Under the pieces are notes generated by a model. It saw only the letters and a program-made list of their open reading frames with translations. It had not been told where the DNA came from and searched no databases. Below, one piece after another: positions 24,058 to 31,655 of a DNA stretch of 36,303 nucleotides (positions are counted from its first letter, which is position 1; each line of letters starts with the position of its first letter). The position numbers and the translations under genes were made by a program. The stretch covers positions 1 through 36,303 of the forward strand of contig JAUYJY010000013.1 in NCBI GenBank assembly GCA_030699205.1. The letters are read 5' to 3'. This DNA comes from Candidatus Pacearchaeota archaeon (lineage in GTDB: Archaea; Nanobdellota; Nanobdellia; Pacearchaeales; GW2011-AR1).

Positions 24058-24371
24058 CTCTCTTTTAATAGTTTCTCTAAATATTCTTTATACTCGTCAA
24101 AGTTGTCAATTATATGGTTTATTGTTGCTTGTTGGTCTTTCTTTCCACCAACTGCGATAACAAGCACAGCTTGGAAATCATCATAAACTAAATAATAAAC
24201 TCTCTTCTCCTTTATCCTTTTTTCTCTTAAATGTCTGTATTGTAATTGGTCTCCAACATAAGGATTTTCTTTTAGTTGTAAAAATATTTTTTGTATCCTC
24301 TCTTGTTCATCTTTTGATAATTTTTCAGTTTCTCTATCAAAACTTTTAGTTGTGTAAACTGCATAAGCCAT
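24054..24371 (-). CDS. RelE/ParE-family toxin
   Basis: 105 residues with the RelE fold pattern: AVYTTKSFDRETEKLSKDEQ at the N-terminus, LKENPYVGDQL, RHLREKRIKEKRVYYLVYDD and VLVIAVGGKKDQQATINHI. RelE-type toxins cut mRNA at the ribosome; the basic residues around RIKEKRVYYLVY fit the active strand. The gene runs convergently to its likely antitoxin and has its own promoter (minus-strand TATA box near 24396), so toxin and antitoxin are transcribed separately, unlike the usual operon. Confidence 0.88.
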   Translation of the reverse strand: MAYAVYTTKSFDRETEKLSKDEQERIQKIFLQLKENPYVGDQLQYRHLREKRIKEKRVYYLVYDDFQAVLVIAVGGKKDQQATINHIIDNFDEYKEYLEKLLKES

Positions 24372-24772
24372 AAATCAAATAACTTTAGCAATTATAAAAA
24401 CTCTTCTTTTTTAGGAAAGAAGAAGCAAAAAGTGCGTGTCTCTCGAATGCATGGCCCACCTAAAGAACATCTCAAAATCTCCTCCCTTTCCCTCAACATA
24501 TTCCAAATCTTCTTCAAATTATGCACAATCGCAACAATATTTGTTTAATTGATAAAGGCAGAAGCCAGTTTTGGTTTTTGAAAGAATCTTTATAAGTCAT
24601 TTTTCCCTCTTTTTGTCGGTATTTTACCGACGATGTTTAGTTGACTTATCGAAGCTGTTTTAGTATTTGGAGGTTGAGGGATTATGGGGCGGGCTGAAAG
24701 ATTAAGAGGTAAATTTTCACTCTTTCTAAATCCAATTCTTCTTTTAGAAAAAGAAGCAAAGGAGGTGAGTTC
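24372..24772. other. Intergenic stretch with perfect hairpin
   Basis: A TATA box (CTTTATAAG, about 24588-24596) points right and is followed about 25 bases later by the perfect stem GTCGGTA-TTT-TACCGAC (24615-24631). This could be the 5' hairpin of a small RNA or an operator. Two strong ribosome-binding-like sequences (TGGAGGTTGAGGG near 24667, AAAGGAGGTGA near 24759) have no convincing gene after them, suggesting a broken gene. Confidence 0.4.
24430..24545 (-). pseudogene. Possible transposase C-terminal remnant
   Basis: The minus strand reads NIVAIVHNLKKIWNMLRERE in one frame, which resembles the last helix of DDE transposases (pattern NLKKI/NLKRI). It is preceded by a stop codon and no other part of a transposase is seen. 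This is a weak call from memory of the pattern. Confidence 0.2.
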
Positions 24773-25480
24773 TTACTTGTCTTGTGCCCCTATTTTCCAA
24801 AGCAATTCAAATTGTTTCTGAAATTGATTTGATACTTGTTCGCTAGTAATTAGTATTGCATGAGGTATTGTTCCCCAAATTAATATCGCAGTTTTGTTTC
24901 CATAAACTATTGTAGTTACAGGAGAAACGTGTTCATCAGGAATAATTCTAAATTTGGCGTATGCCACTTTTCTTAGCTCTTCTTTTATCTCTGTTTGTAA
25001 TATTCTTGATTTAATTTTTAGAGTTTTTTTCTGGTTTTGAAATTGAATGAAATCGTGTTCCATTACTTCAAAAAATTTTCCAGATGAACCAAAGGCAACG
25101 TATTCTTTGTAATTTAGAATATCCCAAAGAATTGTTTTTATTCCTTTTTTTCCTTCGTAGATTTCAAATAATTCTTCTTCTTGTTTCTTTAGGTTCGCTA
25201 GTTTTTGAGCAACTTCCTCCGCTTTTTTCTGTTGTTCTTGATAATATTTGATTATCATTTCAGGCTTCGTAGCCATAAAACTTTTCACGTTTGCTCCAAC
25301 AGTGTAAGTTACAAAGCCTTTTGCCAATAATCTATTTAATGCATCGTATGTTGTTGTTCGATTAACTTGGACATTCTTACTAATTACGCTTGCAGTTGTT
25401 TTTCCATGTTCATTTAAGTAAAGGAAAATCTTTGATTCTGCTGCCGTCAAACCTAAGCTTTCAAGTTCTTTAGTAATCAT
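24773..25480 (-). CDS. TrmB-family transcriptional regulator
   Basis: About 235 residues. TrmB proteins bind DNA through a winged helix and often sense sugars or metabolites. Residues 1-75 form the winged helix (LESLGLTAAESKIFLYLNEH, VNRTTTYDALNRLLAKGFV), followed by a coiled-coil linker (YQEQQKKAEEVAQKLANLKK) and a C-terminal TrmB effector domain (YEGKKGIKTILWDIL, YVAFGSSGKF, AILIWG). The start at 25480 is set by a minus-strand TATA box near 25506. It is divergent, with 89 bases between, from the AlaE-like gene, its most likely target along with itself. Confidence 0.93.
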   Translation of the reverse strand: MITKELESLGLTAAESKIFLYLNEHGKTTASVISKNVQVNRTTTYDALNRLLAKGFVTYTVGANVKSFMATKPEMIIKYYQEQQKKAEEVAQKLANLKKQEEELFEIYEGKKGIKTILWDILNYKEYVAFGSSGKFFEVMEHDFIQFQNQKKTLKIKSRILQTEIKEELRKVAYAKFRIIPDEHVSPVTTIVYGNKTAILIWGTIPHAILITSEQVSNQFQKQFELLWKIGAQDK

Positions 25481-25569
25481 ATCAATACCTAATGGAAAGT
25501 CATATATAAACTTTATTGTTAGTATCCACACAACAACATTTTAAATACTTATGAAGTTACTATTAATAC
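25481..25569. promoter_or_regulatory. Divergent promoters, trmB-like and alaE-like genes
   Basis: GTTTATATATG on the minus strand (centre about 25506) and TTTTAAATAC on the plus strand (about 25539-25548) each lie about 25 bases from a start codon, so both messages look leaderless. The 89-base region is the natural place for a TrmB operator, but I see no clear palindrome in it. Confidence 0.6.
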
Positions 25570-26208
25570 ATGAATAAACTTGAACAAATCATTAAACATG
25601 AACTTCAATATCATGCAGTCAGTTCGTTGGCTCAACTTAGCTTAGCAACTCCGATATTTGCGTTGTATGAAACAACTGTTGCAAACATGACGGTAGAACA
25701 ATCTCTAAGCACCAGATATTGGGCTACAGCAATAACTTTCGCGGGCGTAGGATATTTAGATGAAAAAGTCAGAAATTATGTAAGAAAAAAACTTGATATA
25801 ACAGATCAAACCGAAGAAAAAAGACAGAAAAAAATTGATAGGCGAACTAAAATGGTTTTCAATACTGTAAGAGCAGGAGTTACATATCTCCTAGGGTTAA
25901 AAGGAAGAGACCCAACAAAACTTCTCAGGGGAGTTGGACTTGGTGTAATCTATGGAAGATTGTTTGGTGCACGATCAGGATATATGATGGACTTATACAA
26001 AGACTTATCTGGTCTAACCCCTTCAAGAAGAATTCCAGAAAGAATTAGAAATCTAAAATCCAGAACAAAAAAGCTCTTGATGGCAGGTTTAATCGCGGCA
26101 TCAATTGGAACAACAGCAGGAATATACAAAATAATTCCTCCAGCAAAAGAATACATTATGGATAAATGCGAACAAGTAATGGATGAACAAGTAATTGAAA
26201 ATAGATAA
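25570..26208 (+). CDS. AlaE-like membrane protein
   Basis: 212 residues with about four membrane segments. The stretch ETTVANMTVEQSLSTRYWAT matches the E-x-x-x-SGM-x-xQQSLASR pattern of the L-alanine exporter AlaE, and GVIYGRLFGARSGYMMDLYK matches its C-terminal VLYGYFLD region. Between them is a charged insert (TEEKRQKKIDRRTKM) and at the end an extra membrane segment and acidic tail not found in AlaE. Transport of alanine is therefore only a suggestion. The TrmB regulator next door may control it. Confidence 0.55.
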   Translation: MNKLEQIIKHELQYHAVSSLAQLSLATPIFALYETTVANMTVEQSLSTRYWATAITFAGVGYLDEKVRNYVRKKLDITDQTEEKRQKKIDRRTKMVFNTVRAGVTYLLGLKGRDPTKLLRGVGLGVIYGRLFGARSGYMMDLYKDLSGLTPSRRIPERIRNLKSRTKKLLMAGLIAASIGTTAGIYKIIPPAKEYIMDKCEQVMDEQVIENR

Positions 26209-26290
26209 GTAATTGCAAAATAATCATTAAGGTTTGTCTATTAAAATCAATCGCCATAAAAAATATAAATCTCTTTATCTTTTTTCTTAT

Positions 26291-26764
26291 ATGGATAATT
26301 TGATAAAATTGCCTAAAATAGAACTTGAGTTAAAACAAACTGCGAAGGGTTTTTGGTATGTGGGAAGCTTAAGGATAAATGCTGAAAATACTTCTGAATT
26401 TGATAATCTTCTTTCATATGCTCTGGAAAGAGTAAATGAAAAGCTTAATGAATTAAATAATATTTCTGAAATGCCAAAAAAGGACACGAAAGATAAAAAG
26501 AATGATAAAGAAGAATATTTATTTAATGTTGAAGAACAAAAATTATTTGATAATTTGAGAAGCCTTAGAAATTTGCTTGCAAATAAAGAGGGCCTCCCGC
26601 ATTATATTATTTTCCATAATTCTGTTTTAAAGAAGATTGTTAGAGAAAAACCGAGGACAAAAGAAGATTTAACCAAAATAATTGGGGAGAAAAAGTTTAA
26701 AAAATATGGGGAATTAATTAAAGAGCTTATGGAAAGAAATCCTTCTGAAGTTAGAGGATTATAA
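26291..26764 (+). CDS. HRDC-domain protein
   Basis: About 157 residues. Residues 85-150 (LFDNLRSLRNLLANKEGLPHYIIF, LTKIIGEKKFKKYGELIKELM) are an HRDC domain, the nucleic-acid-binding module of RecQ helicases and RNase D. The N-terminal part (KLPKIELELKQTAKGFWYVG, INAENTSEFDNLLSYALERV) is a small alpha/beta domain that I do not recognise, joined by a lysine-rich linker. There is no helicase or nuclease domain. A TATA box near 26265 fixes the start at 26291 (MDNLIK) rather than a TTG further upstream. Confidence 0.8.
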   Translation: MDNLIKLPKIELELKQTAKGFWYVGSLRINAENTSEFDNLLSYALERVNEKLNELNNISEMPKKDTKDKKNDKEEYLFNVEEQKLFDNLRSLRNLLANKEGLPHYIIFHNSVLKKIVREKPRTKEDLTKIIGEKKFKKYGELIKELMERNPSEVRGL

Positions 26765-26994
26765 TAATCTTTAAAGTTTACTACTTCACTTAAATTGTGA
26801 CTAAGATTTCCCGAAGTCATTCAGGCATTTTGTCTTTTATTCTGTAAGCGAGATTTTATAGGGGAACAAGAAAATTTAACTCAAAGTATCTGCTTGGCTT
26901 TCTGCGTTCTTTTTTTACTTCATCAGCAATTTTTTTTGAATGAAAAAAACAGGGTTAACAAAACATTTATTAAGGGTTTTTTCCGAATTTGTTT

Positions 26995-27312
26995 ATGGCA
27001 GGAAAAATTAAGATTTTAAATTCGGAAAGTTTTAATGATTTTATTGGGAAGGGAAATGTTGTTGTTGATTTTTACGCAGACTGGTGCGGGCCTTGTAAGG
27101 TAATGGCCCCTCATTTTGAAAAGGCATCTGAAGAAATTGAAGAGGTCAAATTCGCAAAGGTTGATGTTGATAATAACCAAGAACTTGCGATGAGATTTGG
27201 AGTGATGAGTATTCCTACAACTATTTTCTTTAAAAATAAAGAACAAGTTGATAGATATACCGGTGCTATGAGGTTTGAGGATATTAAAGAAAGAGTTGAA
27301 AAAAGTTTCTAG
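26995..27312 (+). CDS. trxA: Thioredoxin
   Basis: About 105 residues, a complete cytoplasmic thioredoxin. The active site is DWCGPCKVM; FYA before it, KVDVDNNQELAMRFGVMSIPTT with the cis-proline, and FKNKEQVDRYTGA are all typical. It may serve as electron donor to the ribonucleotide reductase, but no thioredoxin reductase is in the window. The TATA box near 26966 and the second ATG (26995) fit a leaderless start. It lies 44 bases upstream of the tRNA gene. Confidence 0.95.
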   Translation: MAGKIKILNSESFNDFIGKGNVVVDFYADWCGPCKVMAPHFEKASEEIEEVKFAKVDVDNNQELAMRFGVMSIPTTIFFKNKEQVDRYTGAMRFEDIKERVEKSF

Positions 27313-27356
27313 TTAATTTTAAATAACAATTAATTCTATTTTTAATGTTGTGTTAC

Positions 27357-27506
27357 GGTCCCGTAGCTCAGCCTGGTCAGAGCACTGGACTCTTACTACA
27401 AGCTTTTCTAGAAGAAAACCTTCTAGGAATTCAAAAGACCAATTTAGTCAGTAAGCTGATGATAGGAGAGATCCAGGTGTCGGGGGTTCAAATCCCCTCG
27501 GGGCCA
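27357..27506 (+). tRNA. tRNA-Lys(CTT) with 75-base intron
   Basis: Acceptor GGTCCCG (27357-27363) pairs with CGGGGCC (27499-27505), with discriminator A at 27506 and no encoded CCA. D stem GCTC/GAGC, anticodon stem CTGGA (27385-27389)/TCCAG (27472-27476), and T arm GGGGG-TTCAAAT-CCCCT are all present. The loop reads C-T-CTT-A before the intron, giving anticodon CTT. The intron (27396-27470) interrupts between positions 37 and 38. Confidence 0.93.
27396..27470 (+). other. tRNA intron with bulge-helix-bulge splice sites
   Basis: A 4-bp helix (CTCT 27390-27393 with GGAG 27465-27468, one G-T pair) is flanked by 3-base bulges TAC (27394-27396) and AGA (27469-27471), each cut after the second base, which is the archaeal splice-site form. 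Inside, AGCTT pairs with AAGCT and CTAGAAG with CTTCTAG. Confidence 0.85.
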
Positions 27507-27616
27507 TTTATACTTGGGGGATTTGAACACTGCACGAACCTTCGGTTCGCTGGCCTTCGCTTCAAGAGGTGAAGCTTCAGGAATCCCCTCGGGGCCATTT
27601 ATACTTGAGGGATTTG
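27491..27616 (+). repeat. Duplicated tRNA 3' end flanking a two-hairpin spacer
   Basis: The 35 bases from within the tRNA T arm past its 3' end (27491-27525) are repeated at 27582-27616 with one difference (34 of 35). Between them lie two perfect hairpins, CGAACC-TTC-GGTTCG and GCTTCA-AGAGG-TGAAGC. A repeat of a tRNA 3' end is typical of an integration site, but the 56-base spacer holds no gene; a tandem duplication is the alternative. Confidence 0.75.
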
Positions 27617-27651
27617 CAAAGACTTAAAAGGTGCAATTTTATTTGTTAATT

Positions 27652-28101
27652 ATGAGTGATAAAGACCCTAAAGAGCTGAAAGCGATTAGTTTATTGAAAA
27701 GAAATCTCCGGGTGCGTTTTTCCTTGTTTGATGAGGGTCATCAGGTTGATGCACGTGCTTTTGATAATGGGGAATTGTGGGTTGGGTATTCTGCCGGAGG
27801 ATTTGATGAAGAAGGAAGACATGGGGGAACATATTTTGATTTGAATTTAAGAGAAAATGTTTGCTATTTACTCCACATTGAATTGCAGAAAAAATTTAGG
27901 GGGAGGGGTTTTGGATGGAGGTTATATCAAGCAGTGCAGGAATTTGCAAGAAGTATGGGGAGCAGAGTAGTGAGGCAGTTTCCTTCCGGAGGGTTTTTTG
28001 CTGGAGAAGAACTCAAGGAATCAAGGAGAGATTATCTCGTAAGAAGAGGATATGGGTTGGTTGGAGATAATCCTGATGGGGAAGTTGAGCTTGTTCTGTA
28101 A
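27652..28101 (+). CDS. GNAT-family N-acetyltransferase
   Basis: About 149 residues. The acetyl-CoA loop is seen as LQKKFRGRGFGWRLYQAVQEF (the R-G-x-G-x-G/W pattern), preceded by the strand VCYLLHIE and followed by SRVVRQFP and RRGYGLVG. The N-terminal half is an atypical beta region (LWVGYSAGGFDEEGRHGGTY). The acceptor substrate is unknown. The ATG at 27652 is supported by a TATA-like CTTAAAAG about 25 bases upstream. Confidence 0.85.
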   Translation: MSDKDPKELKAISLLKRNLRVRFSLFDEGHQVDARAFDNGELWVGYSAGGFDEEGRHGGTYFDLNLRENVCYLLHIELQKKFRGRGFGWRLYQAVQEFARSMGSRVVRQFPSGGFFAGEELKESRRDYLVRRGYGLVGDNPDGEVELVL

Positions 28102-28104
28102 TTT

Positions 28105-28128
28105 TTCCGAAAAGACAAAAAATCGGAA
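28105..28128 (+). terminator. Hairpin after the acetyltransferase gene
   Basis: TTCCGA (28105-28110) pairs with TCGGAA (28123-28128) around an A-rich loop, directly after the stop codon and before the TATA-like GATTTAAAAACC that may start the RNA polymerase operon. Confidence 0.4.
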
Positions 28129-28205
28129 GATTTAAAAACCAATTTTTGCAATCTTTTATTATCCCACAGTCATCAATGATATTTTAGTGGTGCCAACTAT
28201 AGAAA

Positions 28206-28412
28206 ATGCACATACTCCAACCAAAACACATTAAATTGAAACCGGAAGAGGTAAAACAACTGACTTCTAAATATAATATCTCTGTGTCTCAGTTACCGAA
28301 GATAAAAATGACCGACCCTGCGATTCCCGAAGGAAGTCAGATAGGAGACATAATTAAGATTGAAAGGAATTTTGGAGATAAATTAAGGGTCTATTTTAGA
28401 GTGGTTGTATGA
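28206..28412 (+). CDS. rpoH: RNA polymerase subunit H (Rpo5)
   Basis: 68 residues, matching archaeal Rpo5/H, the C-terminal domain of eukaryotic RPB5 in the polymerase jaw: HILQPKHIKLKPEEVKQLTS, then PKIKMTDPAI and GDIIKIERNFGDKLRVYFRVV. It is the first gene of the rpoH-rpoB-rpoA operon and overlaps rpoB by 4 bases (ATGA). TATA-like boxes lie near 28130 and 28175; the second gives an almost leaderless message. Confidence 0.96.
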   Translation: MHILQPKHIKLKPEEVKQLTSKYNISVSQLPKIKMTDPAIPEGSQIGDIIKIERNFGDKLRVYFRVVV

Positions 28413-31400
28413 AAGCAGAGAAACATCTTTTAGTTAAAAAATATCTTGAACAGCATTCCTTAGTTGAATCTAACGTAAGAAGCTTTAATGATTTTATAAA
28501 GAATAAAATGCAGCAGATTGTGAATGAAATAAATGATAATCTTTCACATGATGAAGTTGAAATTAAATTTGGAAAGATTAGAATTGGAAAACCAAACATT
28601 ACCGAAGCTGATGGGAGTGTGAGTGCGATTACGCCTGTCGAAGCTAAGTTGAGAACCCTTACATATTCTGCACCAATTCATGCAGAAATTTCAGTTAATT
28701 ATGGAGAAAATTCCGATAGCTCTGAAGTTGAAATTGGAAGAATTCCAGTTATTGTTAGAAGTGATATCTGCAACACATATGGGATGAGCAAAGAAGAATT
28801 AAGGGAGAATTATATGGATCCTCTTGATCCGGGGGGATATTTTATAATTAACGGGAATGAAAGGATAATGGTTATGACCGAAGACCTCGCACCTAATCAG
28901 CCATTTATTGAAGAAGGCAGAAGAGGTTTGACCTTGAGAGTTTTTTCTCAAAGGGGCCCTTATAGAATTCCAACAACTATTTCCGAAACAGGTGAGGGAA
29001 TTTTAGATGTAACATTTAGCAGACTCAGAAATATTCCTGCAATTGTTTTAATAAAAGCTCTTGGTCTGACAAAAGAATCAGATATTGCAAAACAAATTGG
29101 AAGAGAAGAAGACAGCATTATTGTTAATTTTTATGAATATGCAAAATTACAAACACCGAGAGATGCTTTGCTGTTTATGGCAGAAAATTCGGGAGTGCAA
29201 GGAACAGAAAAGGAAGTATTGGACAGAATAAAACAAAGAATAGATTCTTACTTTCTCCCCCATATCGGATTAGATAAAGAATCAAGAATTGAAAAAGCAG
29301 TTACACTATGTAAATTAATTAAGCAGTTTTTGAGTGCTAAGGAAAATAATAATTTGAGAACGGACAAAGACCATTATGCAAACAAAAGAGTAAAACTTTC
29401 AGGAGACCTGTTATCTGATTTGTTTAGAGTTAATATGAATATTCTTGTCAAAGATATCCAATATACCTTGCAGAAAGTTGCAAAGAGAAAAAAGTTTTAT
29501 TCTGTAAAGACCGTTGCTAAATCTACTTTATTTACACATAGAGTTGAAAGTGCTATTGCTACGGGCTCTTGGATTGGAGAGAGATCAGGAGTTACACAAA
29601 ATATGTCTAAAAATAATTATTTGGATATGTTATCTTCTTTGCAGAGAGTTTCAAGTATGCTTCCTGGAGAACAGGAGAACTTTATGGCGAGAACATTACA
29701 TCCAACCCATTATGGAAGATTTTGCCCTACTGAAACTCCTGAAGGGACGGAAGTTGGTTTGAGAAAAAATCTTGCACTTTTATCTCAAATTTCTACTGCA
29801 GTGCAGTTTGATGAGAAAAAAATAGTTAAGTTCTTCAAGGACATTGGGCTTAATGAGGAAAATGGAAGAGATGTTTTCTTTAATGGAAGATTTGTTGGAT
29901 TGTCTGAAAATCCGGAAGATTTTGCGAACAAAGTAAGAGAAGGAAGAAGGAGAGGAGAACTTCCATGGCAGTTGGGTGTGTCAAGTAATAGCCCTACAAA
30001 TTCAGTTGTTATTTCTACTGAAGTTGGGAGAGTTTTAAGGCCTTTAATTGTTGTTAATAAAGGAGTTAGCCAGATTAATGATGAACATCTTGTTCTCTTG
30101 GAACAGGATGAAATTAAATGGGAAGATTTGATTAAGAAAGGAATTATTGAATATATTGATGCATCTGAAGAAGAGGATGCACTTGTTGCACCGGAACAGG
30201 AAGATATTACCGGAGACCATACGCATTTAGAAATTGATTCAATTGGTATTTTTGGGTTGGTAACTTCTTTAGTTCCGTTTGGAAACCATGACCAGTCTGC
30301 AAGACTTAACAGGGGGAGTAAAACATTAAGGCAGAGCCTTGGAATTTATGCGGCAAATTATTTAGTCAGATTAGATACTAACTTATCTATTTTACATTAT
30401 CCACAACACCCTATTGTTAGAAGTTTTACTTATGACGCCCTTAATATTTATCCCGCAGGACAAAATCTTGTTGTTGCGGTAATTCCTTATGAAGGATATA
30501 ATATGGAGGACTCTGTTGTCTTAAATCGGGGGAGTATTGAAAGAGGACTTGCAAGAAGCACTTATTTCAAACCATATAGGACGACAGAATTAAATTATGC
30601 CGGAGGATTAAAAGACGAGATTACCATTCCGGATAAAGATGTTTCAGGTTATAGAACTGAAGAATCATATAGATTTTTAGAGGATGATGGAATTGTGTAT
30701 CCCGAAGCAGAGCTTTCTTCTAATGAAGTAGTTATTGGTAGAATAACTCCGCCCAAATTTCTTTCTGAAGCTAAAGATATTAGTATTCAGTCAAAGAAAG
30801 AAGGGAGTATTTCAATTAAACAAGGAGAAACAGGAAAGATTGACGCTGTTTTTGTTACTGCAGACAGCGAAGGAAATAAAATTGCACAGGTAAGAGTTAG
30901 AGATTTAAGAATCCCTGAACCAGGAGATAAGTTTTCTACACCTCACGGACAAAAAGGAGTTGTTGGAATGTTAGCAGACCCAAAAGATGTCCCATTCACA
31001 TCAAGAGGGGTTAAGCCGGATTTAATATTTAATCCTCACGGACTTCCAAAAAGAATGACTATGGGATATATGATAGAAGTTCTTGCTGGAAAGGTTGGAG
31101 CAATAAGGGGTAAATTTATAGATGGAACTCCGTTCTCGGGAGAAAAGGCGGAAGATTTAGAAAACCAGCTGAGAGAAATGGGTTTTGATTTTGAGGGAAA
31201 GGAAACAATGTATGATGGAGTCAGCGGGAGAAAAATGGATATGAAAATTTATATTGGAAATATGTATTATTTAAAACTTGGAAGAATGGTGAAGAATTTG
31301 ATACATGCAAGAGCATCAGGAAAGGTTGCATTGCTTACGAGACAGCCAGTAGAAGGACGTTCAAGAGGTGGTGCATTAAGACTTGGTGAAATGGAGCAAC

Positions 31401-31654
31401 AGGCATTAGTAGGGCACGGAGCTTCATTGTTATTAAAAGAAAGATATGATTCGGATAAGACTACAATTTATATCTGCAAAAAGTGCGGGGCGTTGGGAAT
31501 AAAAGATACAATAAGAAATAAAATGTATTGTCCTGTATGCAGCAGCAATGAAATTGAGCCGATTGAAGTGTCATATGCATTCAAACTTTTAGTTGAAGAA
31601 CTTTTAGGTCTTCACATATTAACTAAATTTGAATTAAAGAATAAATACGAATAA
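28409..31654 (+). CDS. rpoB: RNA polymerase subunit B (Rpo2), unsplit
   Basis: 1081 residues, one unsplit chain where many methanogens and related archaea have separate B' and B''. Typical segments are GGYFIINGNERIMVMTEDL, FCPTETPEGTEVGLRKNLAL, GQNLVVAVIPYEGYNMEDSV, GDKFSTPHGQKGVVG and the C-terminal zinc ribbon CKKCGAL...CPVCSS. It forms half of the active-site cleft. Only one base separates its stop from the rpoA ATG, so the genes are translationally coupled. Confidence 0.98.
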   Translation: MKAEKHLLVKKYLEQHSLVESNVRSFNDFIKNKMQQIVNEINDNLSHDEVEIKFGKIRIGKPNITEADGSVSAITPVEAKLRTLTYSAPIHAEISVNYGENSDSSEVEIGRIPVIVRSDICNTYGMSKEELRENYMDPLDPGGYFIINGNERIMVMTEDLAPNQPFIEEGRRGLTLRVFSQRGPYRIPTTISETGEGILDVTFSRLRNIPAIVLIKALGLTKESDIAKQIGREEDSIIVNFYEYAKLQTPRDALLFMAENSGVQGTEKEVLDRIKQRIDSYFLPHIGLDKESRIEKAVTLCKLIKQFLSAKENNNLRTDKDHYANKRVKLSGDLLSDLFRVNMNILVKDIQYTLQKVAKRKKFYSVKTVAKSTLFTHRVESAIATGSWIGERSGVTQNMSKNNYLDMLSSLQRVSSMLPGEQENFMARTLHPTHYGRFCPTETPEGTEVGLRKNLALLSQISTAVQFDEKKIVKFFKDIGLNEENGRDVFFNGRFVGLSENPEDFANKVREGRRRGELPWQLGVSSNSPTNSVVISTEVGRVLRPLIVVNKGVSQINDEHLVLLEQDEIKWEDLIKKGIIEYIDASEEEDALVAPEQEDITGDHTHLEIDSIGIFGLVTSLVPFGNHDQSARLNRGSKTLRQSLGIYAANYLVRLDTNLSILHYPQHPIVRSFTYDALNIYPAGQNLVVAVIPYEGYNMEDSVVLNRGSIERGLARSTYFKPYRTTELNYAGGLKDEITIPDKDVSGYRTEESYRFLEDDGIVYPEAELSSNEVVIGRITPPKFLSEAKDISIQSKKEGSISIKQGETGKIDAVFVTADSEGNKIAQVRVRDLRIPEPGDKFSTPHGQKGVVGMLADPKDVPFTSRGVKPDLIFNPHGLPKRMTMGYMIEVLAGKVGAIRGKFIDGTPFSGEKAEDLENQLREMGFDFEGKETMYDGVSGRKMDMKIYIGNMYYLKLGRMVKNLIHARASGKVALLTRQPVEGRSRGGALRLGEMEQQALVGHGASLLLKERYDSDKTTIYICKKCGALGIKDTIRNKMYCPVCSSNEIEPIEVSYAFKLLVEELLGLHILTKFELKNKYE

Positions 31655-31655
31655 A

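Noticed and set aside
24684-24821. Open frame of 45 codons starting MGRAERLRGKFSLF after GGAGGT.
   Set aside because: It runs 49 bases into the 3' end of the TrmB regulator on the other strand, ends abruptly and matches no family I know; the good ribosome binding site alone is not enough.
7655-26832. GAAGTCATTCAAGCATT at about 7657 and a near copy (GAAGTCATTCAGGCATT) at about 26814.
   Set aside because: Only 17 bases with one mismatch and no shared structure around them; may be chance or a trace of a decayed repeat.
27345-27572. A 75-codon open frame across the tRNA.
   Set aside because: It coincides with the tRNA gene and its intron; the cloverleaf and splice sites explain the sequence.
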